Origin: Brachypterus glaber | Taxonomy: Eukaryota > Arthropoda > Insecta > Coleoptera > Kateretidae | NCBI GenBank assembly: GCA_958510825.1 | Contig: OY294051.1 | Location: 35,216,393 to 35,280,392 of the forward strand | Direction: 5' to 3' | DNA length: 64,000 nt | In this document: positions 56,879 to 64,000 of the stretch, one piece after another | How positions within the stretch are numbered: position 1 is the first letter of the stretch | Layout of the letters: the number at the start of each line of letters is the position of its first letter | Program-made: the position numbers and the translations under genes | Notes under the pieces: model-generated | Told to the model about the DNA's origin: nothing | Database searches by the model: none | Seen by the model: the letters and a program-made list of their open reading frames with translations, nothing else

Positions 56879-57504
56879 ATAATAATCAAATTATAATTAA
56901 TTTTATAAGGCTAATTTTTTATGTGTGATTAAATTGGGTTAAATTTTAAAGTTTGAAATTATGGTAAAACAGAATTTCATCAAAAAAAATTTGTACAAAA
57001 AAAAAATCTTTCAAAGTCGGGAGCATGTTTAACAATTTTTTAACTCCTCACTGATTTTTTTTTAGAAATACAATATTTATAATACTACTAATAATAGTAT
57101 ATGTATACATTTAAATTATAATGATGTTGTGACATACTTAAACTTTGAAATTTTAATTTTGACCATAATCGTTCGGTATCCACTATGCGAACCTTTACAC
57201 CATAAACTCAACACACGTGATTTGTAGACGCAATTTGTAATTTGGAGGAAAGGTGAAACTCAGTAAAGGGTAAATTGCCAACGATTAGTTAAAGACGGGT
57301 TAAACTGAACGTGAAATTTAATTAGAAACAAGGTGTTTTGACAAAGAGGTTCATGAAAAATACCTACAATATGTTAACAAAATGACACTTATATGGAGGC
57401 TTTTTATTTAATGTTAGACAGAAAAGCAATGCAATATCCTCGGCGACTTCACGAGTTTAAATTACACTATTTGTTAATGTTTTTATCAACCAATCATTTA
57501 ACAA

Positions 57505-57710
57505 TATGTCTGACCACGTATTTATTTCTGTCCAATCACATTACAGTTATATATATACGGGAAAAATTCACAGTTTTCATTCAAATTTGCTGTCAAAGGA
57601 AATAATTACTCCAGGGGCAGGGCGATGCCCCGGTCGTAATTATTTCCAGACAGCAAATTTTCATGAAAACTCTAAAATTTTCCCGCATAATTCTCAGCAT
57701 CTTGTGTAAT
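57505..57710. repeat. Stepped hairpin family X, copy 1
   Basis: CGGGAAAA/TTTTCCCG, CAGTTTTCAT/ATGAAAACT, CAAATTTGCTGTC/GACAGCAAATTT and GGAAATAATTAC/GTAATTATTTCC enclose GGGGCA/TGCCCC. On the minus strand the step below the last stem is CGAC facing GGAG, which again allows tandem G.A. Start motif AGTATATT not seen. Copy 2, split, at 61602-62210. Confidence 0.6.
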
Positions 57711-57721
57711 TATATAATATA

Positions 57722-57727
<6 letters not shown>

Positions 57728-57770
<43 letters not shown>
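57728..57770. repeat. (AT)n microsatellite
   Basis: About 20 AT units with a short imperfect extension to the left, beside hairpin X. Confidence 0.9.
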
Positions 57771-57774
<4 letters not shown>

Positions 57775-58196
57775 ATTTACACTAGTGTAATGTTTACCTT
57801 GTTAATATTTTTATGATATTGTCCATCAAAATATACTTCATGCAACTTTAATTGCTAGTTATTTTTTTTTTGCATATTAAAAGCTTTAAAAAAAATGTTT
57901 TCGTGCATTTTATGCACTCGATTATTTTTTAAGCAAAATGCTTTTCATGCTTTTCACACTATACCAAAACAAAATGGTCAGTAATTCAATTTACACTTAG
58001 GACATTATTGTTGATAATTAGCACTGGTCTAATTTTTATGAAATAATCCTTTAAGATATCCTTGTTGTTACTTGGATTATGGCATTATTATTCTGGCATT
58101 ATATATAAAATATTTTGCTTTAATTCATGATGTTGACAATTGTTAATGATAATAATATCATATCACGTCAATTGCCAACTAATACTTCATTTTAAA

Positions 58197-58245
58197 AATG
58201 ACAATATTGGTCTACCTACAGGTATTACATACCAATATTGTCATT
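58197..58245. repeat. 49-bp hairpin
   Basis: Arms AATGACAATATTGGT and inverse, 15 bases without mismatch, 19-base loop. It lies 18 bases before hairpin family E and may be the end hairpin of a lost element. Confidence 0.7.
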
Positions 58246-58262
58246 TATTTCATTTACTTAAT

Positions 58263-58545
58263 AGTTATTTATGGTACTAGTGGGTAAAGTAAGATATTGC
58301 CCATGAGAAAATTAACCTGCGAGGCGTCAGCCAATCAGGTTAATTTTCGAGGCAATATCGGTTTACCCATGAGTGCCATACAAGGTTTTATCCAATAAAT
58401 AGCTTAGGAATTCATATTTTTATTAAAAATTTTAATGACATTTACAAGAAAATAATTTAACAAGTGCCAGTTGAGTGAGTAAAATAAATAATTATCCACT
58501 CAATAAAGTAAACGCCACGCGGGGGTTATTATTGAGTTTGTCTAT
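58263..58545 (+). mobile_element. Hairpin family E
   Basis: AGTTATTTATGGTACTAG starts a stepped hairpin: GGTAC/GTGCC, TGGGTAAA/TTTACCCA, GATATTGC/GCAATATC and AAAATTAACCTG/CAGGTTAATTTT with an apical GGC - GTCA - GCC. The step TGAG/CGAG keeps tandem G.A with a T.G closing pair. The far end has a hairpin CACTCAATAA / TTATTGAG around GCCACGCGGG (58498-58537). No coding. Confidence 0.65.
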
Positions 58546-58549
58546 TTAA

Positions 58550-60800
58550 AATAAAGCTGGTAATTGTCTTATTATCTGTATGTATTGGATAAAGTATATA
58601 ACTGGTATAATAAAAATGGAAAAACAATATAAAATAGCTCTGATATTTTTTTAAAAGCATACATTTATTTAAACTTCTTAGAGATTTTTTGTCATTTATC
58701 AAATCTGCCATCTTAAAAACACCGATTTATATCCATTTGAGAGTTTAGGAGATCTGTATTTTATTCGGTCACACGTGGTTTTAAACTTAACCTCAAATCT
58801 TGTTGGAAATGTCTTTCTGTCAATCCGTGAAAGTCCGGGTAGGATACCGGAGGCGCAGCTTTAAGAGAAGATTGATGAATCCCTCGGTTCGTATTAATAC
58901 GAGCGCCATCTGGTGCCCACTGCCATATTACGCTGTAATAAATTGATTATCACGATACAAAAATTTATTAATCCTCTGGATATAATTGATAGAGAATACG
59001 GATTAGTAAAGAATGTACTTACAAATTATATTACAATATAAAAAAATAATATATTTAAAAAAAAAAACTAAAAAAAAACACTGACTGAAGATTTATGTTA
59101 TTATTTTTTTAGGTATTATACTGCTATTAAAGAATGCTATTATTATACTGTTTGTTCAAATAAAACGAAACAGCCTAAATAGCCACCTTTTACTTTCTAA
59201 GAAAAATCGGGTCATGACTCAGTGATACCTACATGATTTGAAAACTTCTTAAATTTATATTTAGGGTGACTTTTTTTAAATCACACCCGGTATAATACCA
59301 TGAAATCCAGCATATTCAATTTTTTATGATGATATAAAGGGTTGATCCTTCTAAATTAATATTTCGTTATAGAGATCATTAGGCTTAGGCCATTACTAAA
59401 AACAAAAGCACTATTATTTGCATTATGTTCCATGTCCCCATTACAGTTTTGACGCGCGGGTGTAAAAGTTTTGCCGGTAAATCAAAAAGACCCCCTTTTT
59501 TCGCTTCAAAATGCGTTTCTCGTAATGCACGTTAGGTGATATGCAGTACCAACTTAGAAAACCTTAAGCTAATGTTATTTTTAAAAGAATTTACGTTCTT
59601 CTAGGTATTATAATAATTTCTTCTAGGTCTTATAATAATTATAATTATTTTTCTGAACTAAATTTTATATTTGTCTTAAAGTACATTAAATTAGGCTATT
59701 TCCTACTTAAAAGGTAACGGACCTGGTAATGTAATAAAACGTCTGGTCTGTATGTAAAGCTTGTAAGTCGTATGTTCAGAATAAACCTTTTTCTTTATAT
59801 TTCCCTTAAATAAACGAAACAAAATCACTTTAGGTGTGTTTATCATTATTTTATTTTTAAATAGACATCAAGAACTTTTTACTGCACAACCAGAATGGGT
59901 TATTGTCATCAAATCTTTCACTAAAATTTCCCCTTGTTAACTTATGAGATACGAGCTTTTCATACATACCAGTCGAAGTGTAATAAATACCTATTAGTTA
60001 TATGACTCGGTAAGTTAAAAATAAGTTTTTGATGTTTTAAACATAGTTTTTGGGCTTCTAGCACCCAAAGAAACAGAATCTAGAACCTGACATTTTAGAA
60101 ATATCTTAATATGTACTTCAAGACATGTAAAATTCAGCCACGAAAAAATAACTTTTAAAAATTTGAACTGGCTTTCCTTTTGTTATTAAACTACAGAAAA
60201 ATGTATCTATCGTAGATCTAAAGTTACTATAGTATACTGGATGGACCACATTTGTATAATTATTTATTATTGTTCAAGATATTAAAAATCTGTAGTACAG
60301 ATTCTGTTTTTTTACTATTTAGGGTTTAAAGTGTTTTTTATTGGTAGTGCACAAGAGGTGAAATCTAACAAAGAATTATTAATATTTGGTGTCGCACATG
60401 GTTCCCTTTTGTTAATTACCGCGACTACTTTTGTCTTAAGCATCATCAACAGTCGATTTGAGTACCCCTGTAATGTAGGCAACCCCATTCGACAAACAGA
60501 CGAAGGGGTAGAGCTTTTAATTATTTCAGCATCACCCTTCGTATTTTCCTAATGAATATTTTCGAGGATTTTCGCTAATAAATCCGAGCACACTAATGTT
60601 GAGAAAATTAAAACGTTGAAGCGCGTTTTGTTTATATATTAAGATCAAATTTTCCCTCTATACTAAACTTAATCAAAGCTAATTATAGCTGTAAATAGCA
60701 AGCCCCTATAGAAAAAAAAAATCCCAAATAATTACTAGGTCATTAACATATAATACAATGGAGAACGCATTGATTTAAAGTAATTATAATACGGCTTCTT
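58550..60800. other. Tract without recognisable gene
   Basis: A 73-residue plus-strand frame at 60331-60552 lies in slightly GC-richer sequence but matches no family I recognise. CACCCGGTATAATACC near 59284 looks like a single transposon end. Confidence 0.3.
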
Positions 60801-60812
60801 GGTTTGAAGAAT

Positions 60813-61527
60813 AGTATATTCTATAACTAGTATGGAATAGACAATATTCCGCGCGAGCGGAAAGTTTGTCATGCAAGCCGGCAGGCGAGTATGACGGTCC
60901 CGCGAGCGTGGAATGACTATTTCATACGTTTTGTAGACTATACTTTTTCTTCGACTGCAAATATGAAACACAGTATGGCTTTAAACTGCGGACAAGATTA
61001 AAAACAATGTTTTTTGTGACTCGACATTGTAAATACAACAAAACACATATTTTTAAAAAAATCAATTAATGTTATTTAATAATTTTATCAAATCAGTACT
61101 TAAAAAAGATTGTTATTTAATTTTAGCACATATTTACAAATTATAATGCAAAAATTGAAGGTTATGTTAACTTGTTGTGACAGATATTAGGTTTAAATAT
61201 TTAACAATAGATGGAGCAGTTTTAATTTTTTGAACTAAGTTGATAAAAAACTGGTCAAATATTAAGAAAAAATAATAAACTTTATGTAATTTTAACGCAA
61301 AACTTTAAATTGCATTAAATTATTCAATATTTCATGGTAAAATATATATATTTTTTTGCTAATTTTGCTACAGTTTTCTTTACTTTTATAAACAAGAGAT
61401 GGCAATACATGTGCTCATTCTAACACTTGATACGGAATATTCATACCGTATCTAGAGCTAGAATGGATTTATTCTATGTTTGAAAAGTGTGTGTATTTGC
61501 TTACATTCTAAAGCAGTCGTAGAAAAA
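60813..61527 (+). mobile_element. Hairpin family A, copy 3
   Basis: Full length from AGTATATTCTATAACTAG to GTCGTAGAAAAA without insertions. The apical stem is GCAAGCC - GGCA - GGCGAGT, so one CGAG has become CAAG, as in family B copy 1. The 3' hairpin (GATACGG/CCGTATC) is intact. Confidence 0.75.
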
Positions 61528-61601
61528 TATACTTTTAAGTCAGTCTCTCAATGAATCAGTTAAGTATACTGATTATTTTTTAACGTTTTTTAACAAAATT
61601 T

Positions 61602-62210
61602 CTGGCCACGTGTATATTTCTGTCCAATCATATTATAGCTATATTGAGAATTTTCTACTGTAGAAAATTCTAGTGAAAATCGCTGTAGTATTTTGTTTTT
61701 CGGTATTTCTCTTTTACAACAAGATTTCATACCTAAAATTAATTAATAATTGAATATGAATATATTACTATTTATAATTATTATTATTAATTTATTATTT
61801 ACCAAAAAATACCTCAGATTATTCTTTTTATGAAATGTAATGACAGTTTTTATAGGTTGACTTTTATGAACATGCTTGCAAGCCTAGCCCAGTACCGCGC
61901 TAGTCAGTACTGCAGTAAGTGACTAAACTATTGACAGAACTATAATTTGCAGTTTAAAAATGGACAAAAAGGTTTTAGTTTAGCAGTTGAGAATGTAATT
62001 AAATTAACCAAATCAAAGAATATGCCTGTAAAAATATTAAGATAAGTAATAAAACAATTTATAGGTATCAATTAGCGATGAAAAAAATATAAAAGTTGGT
62101 TTGGCATATTATAAATCGTTAAAAAATAATCTTCCGAATTAAGCATCGAATTATCGGGAAAAATTCACAGTTTTTATTCAAATTTTCTGTCAAAGGAAAT
62201 AATTACTCCA
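61602..62210. repeat. Hairpin family X, copy 2 (interrupted)
   Basis: CTGGCCACGTGTATATTTCT and GTCCAATCATATTATAG match 57507-57545, and CGGGAAAAATTCACAG to GGAAATAATTACTCCA (62155-62209) matches the left arm. About 510 unrelated bases lie between. The right arm is replaced by the repeat at 62216. Confidence 0.5.
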
Positions 62211-62215
62211 TAGCA

Positions 62216-62400
62216 TGGAGACTTGTGGCCGGCTATACAGTAAGGCCTTTGTGGAAATAATAGTTTGTTCAATTTGTATAAAAGGAGAAAATCTAACAAT
62301 TGGGGTAAGAATCGAAACAACTTTAAGAATTGCAAAAATATGCACTGCAGTGGTTCGAAAGTCACTATAAGCCGGTGGAAACGCAGTAAATCGATTTCTT
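62216..62400 (-). repeat. Repeat related to the SINE body, copy 2
   Basis: GCAGTGGTTCGAAAGTCACT, ATAAGCCGGTGG and AAATAATAGTTTGTTCAATT match 33095-33290. It begins exactly where hairpin X copy 2 stops. Confidence 0.45.
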
Positions 62401-62449
62401 GTAGTAGATTTGTCCTGTTTTGTATTTTTCCCATTTAAACATTATAATT

Positions 62450-62965
62450 TATTCGAATTTCGGGTTAGTGCACATTAGTTCGAAGAGATATTAGCAAGTG
62501 GCGAATCGCAGACTAAAAACCGTCGTCTCTGGGCCATAAATCGTCAAGTTGTTTTCGCGTTTCGTCGCGTTTTTCGAAAAGATTCATTTGGCGTCTCTGC
62601 CCGAAAACTGGGAAAAACGGAAAACGGACCACTACAGGGAAATATATATCGGGCGACCTTTCGAGAGCTAAGAGAGAAAAGCTAGAAAGCATTTACCGAG
62701 ACTAGAGGCACTAAATGGTTTTTATTTGACGTCAATGTTCTACTGTTCGTGGTCTGGTTCAGAAGTTTTGCGAAAAAGCGTCCGAAGTCACCTACACCCT
62801 CCGAAGTCACCTCGGTTGACGGTACATATTAAAAATAATCATTATTGTTAACCGCTGGGGTGTTTTATCGAAGGACCTTTGGGACGTGAGGCAAAATAGA
62901 GACTTACTTGTATTGTTCCAAGTGTCTTCTTGTACTTGGAGAAATGGCGTAAGTCCTATTTGCAC
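62450..62965 (+). promoter_or_regulatory. CpG-richer tract, candidate promoter and first exon
   Basis: The most GC- and CpG-rich interval of the window, without recognisable repeats. It contains a near duplication (TCCGAAGTCACCT twice) and ends with GGAGAAATGGCGTAAGTCC, where an ATG in good context is followed at once by GTAAGT, a consensus 5' splice site. This would fit a short first coding exon (Met-Ala) of a gene running off to the right. Pure inference, since no downstream exon is visible. Confidence 0.3.
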
Positions 62966-63164
62966 TCGTTCTACGCGAAATGTTATTTATTGGATGTATT
63001 TTCATAGCGTGATTCATTACGAATAACTATTGTTATTTATTCTTTGGAAGCGATAGTGGCGTGAGTATCGCGCCCCTGACGAATTTAACGTATTGTCCGG
63101 ACCGTGTTGTTTTACTAACTCTTCAAAACTACTGAAATATCGCTTGACGCCAGCAACGTCATAG

Positions 63165-64000
63165 AATAGAATAGAATAGAATTTATTTATTGTAGTCTGA
63201 TACAAATAAATGTATATTACATACGTCAATCTTACAAAATAACTAAGAACAAAAAGATAAAAAATAATTTAACAAAAAAAAAAATTACAATTTAAATTGA
63301 TTTAACAAGAAGTTAAAATTTGAACAAATCGATAGATACATTCAAAAACATTTAGTAAATACATTTAAAAATATTTAAATACATATAAAAACATTTAAGT
63401 ACATTTTAAAAACATTCATATTCAAATTAAATGGCTTAGGGCTTATCTTTAAAGAATTCTTCTAAAGTATAATATGCCTTTCTTTCGAGCATATTTCTCA
63501 AATCCTTTTTGAATGTATTCATATTATTTGTGTTTTTTATTAATTCCGGCAGTTTATTTAAAATCTTTGCGCCCATAAAACTTATTGACCTTTCGTATAA
63601 AGCAGTTTTATGCTTTTCAATCTTAAGAACACCTTCATTTCTTGTCCTATATTGACATTTGTTAACATCTGTATAAGTGTTAAGGTTTATTTTGGTATAT
63701 AATGCTGTTTTTAATATGTAAATACAGGGAACTGTCAATATATTTTTAGAAATAAAAGTATTCTTACAGGTTTCCCTAGGTTTCAGGTCAAAAATTAATC
63801 TAACAATTCTTTTTTGTGCAATAAGAATTCGCTCCATATTTGGAGTAGCTCCCCACAACAAGATGTCAAAGGCAATTCTACTATACACTAGTGAGTAGTA
63901 GACATTTAAAATTGATTTTTCAGTTAGGCATCTTTTCAGATTTAAGACAGCAAAATATGAACTATTTATTTTTTTGATAATAGCTTCTGTATTTGGACCC
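63165..64000 (-). mobile_element. LINE 3' part, cut by the window edge
   Basis: The C-terminal coding part (63436-64000) is followed on the minus strand by about 255 bases of A/T-rich 3' untranslated sequence with ATGTATTTA-like repeats and a (TTCTA)n tail at 63165-63181. Such microsatellite tails mark the 3' ends of many insect non-LTR elements. The 5' part lies outside the window. Confidence 0.85.
63436..64000 (-). CDS. Non-LTR retrotransposon reverse transcriptase, C-terminal part
   Basis: The frame is open from the window edge (63999) to the stop at 63436, about 187 residues, partial at its N-terminus. It contains YYSLVYSRIAFDILLWG, then RILIAQKRIVRLIFDLKPRE, YRTRNEGVLKIEKHKTA and SISFMGAKILNKLPELIKN, the conserved layout downstream of the YxDD core in jockey-type LINE ORF2 proteins. 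An ATG- or GTG-start inside this stretch is not meaningful. No stop or frameshift is seen, so this is a young or recently active copy. The protein copies element RNA into DNA at nicked chromosomal sites. Catalytic residues lie outside the window. Confidence 0.85.
   Translation of the reverse strand, partial: GPNTEAIIKKINSSYFAVLNLKRCLTEKSILNVYYSLVYSRIAFDILLWGATPNMERILIAQKRIVRLIFDLKPRETCKNTFISKNILTVPCIYILKTALYTKINLNTYTDVNKCQYRTRNEGVLKIEKHKTALYERSISFMGAKILNKLPELIKNTNNMNTFKKDLRNMLERKAYYTLEEFFKDKP

Noticed and set aside
1..64000. CRISPR array, rRNA, operons or bacterial genes
   Set aside because: No regularly spaced repeats with unique spacers, no rRNA segments and no closely packed ORFs. The window is eukaryotic in character.
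1..64000. Canonical hammerhead core CTGATGA...GAAA in the stepped hairpins
   Set aside because: CTGATGA or its complement does not occur inside any of the hairpins. The CGAG steps are symmetrical tandem G.A steps, not a hammerhead core.

Overview
The window looks like intergenic or intronic DNA from an insect nuclear genome, possibly a beetle. The reasons are very high A+T with long A and T runs, no operon-like coding, no convincing multi-exon host gene, and dense decayed transposable elements: non-LTR, LTR, SINE, Tc1/mariner, pogo, PIF/Harbinger, long-palindrome foldback and many TIR miniature elements. The species assignment is inference. All coordinates and repeat relationships were found by eye and repeat ends are good to a few bases at best.

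Layout. 0-2 kb: TIR miniature element and the first copy of hairpin family C. 3-7 kb: SINE fragment, a large foldback nested inside another foldback, and a 0.7 kb palindromic Tc1-type element. 8-16 kb: decayed families K, F (GACA-microsatellite element), Q, A and C, plus a pogo-type miniature element. 17-18.4 kb: a quieter tract with a TATA-like box and possible minus-strand exons. 18.7-25.2 kb: K, Q, M and B copies and a GC-richer promoter-like patch near 22 kb. 26-32 kb: second Tc1-type palindrome, a tRNA-derived SINE, a non-autonomous Harbinger element with TAA duplications, a reverse-transcriptase scrap and a second foldback copy. 33-38 kb: head-to-head B and A copies, a decayed LINE 3' end, a foldback carrying degenerate GGGGTTA-like repeats, and a third Tc1-type palindrome. 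38-46 kb: hairpin H, a (TA)n tract, an LTR/primer-binding-site remnant, a tandem pair of palindromes, a TTAACCGACTT element and others. 46-55 kb: third F copy with a Harbinger MITE inside it, several TIR elements, a nest built around an internally deleted Tc1-like element with a broken transposase, and hairpin D. 57-64 kb: hairpin families E and X, a third A copy, a CpG-richer candidate first exon, and the 3' end of a LINE running off the window edge.

The most interesting signal is a set of otherwise different repeats (families A, B, C, D, E, G, H) that share one terminal architecture. They start with AGTATATT or a close variant, followed within about ten bases by ACTAGT or ACGAG. A long stepped hairpin then follows, whose helices are separated by symmetrical CGAG/CGAG steps, that is tandem G.A mismatches, and which in several families is capped by GNNA loops. 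The better-preserved copies have a second simple hairpin at the other end. Helix sequences differ between families while the CGAG steps persist, which suggests selection on a folded single-stranded DNA or RNA. No protein-coding gene for mobilising them is visible here, so they look non-autonomous.

Only three coding remnants are clearly recognisable: two LINE reverse-transcriptase C-termini and one Tc1-type transposase. A Harbinger-like ORF and an RT-motif scrap are weaker. Everything else called CDS is tentative.
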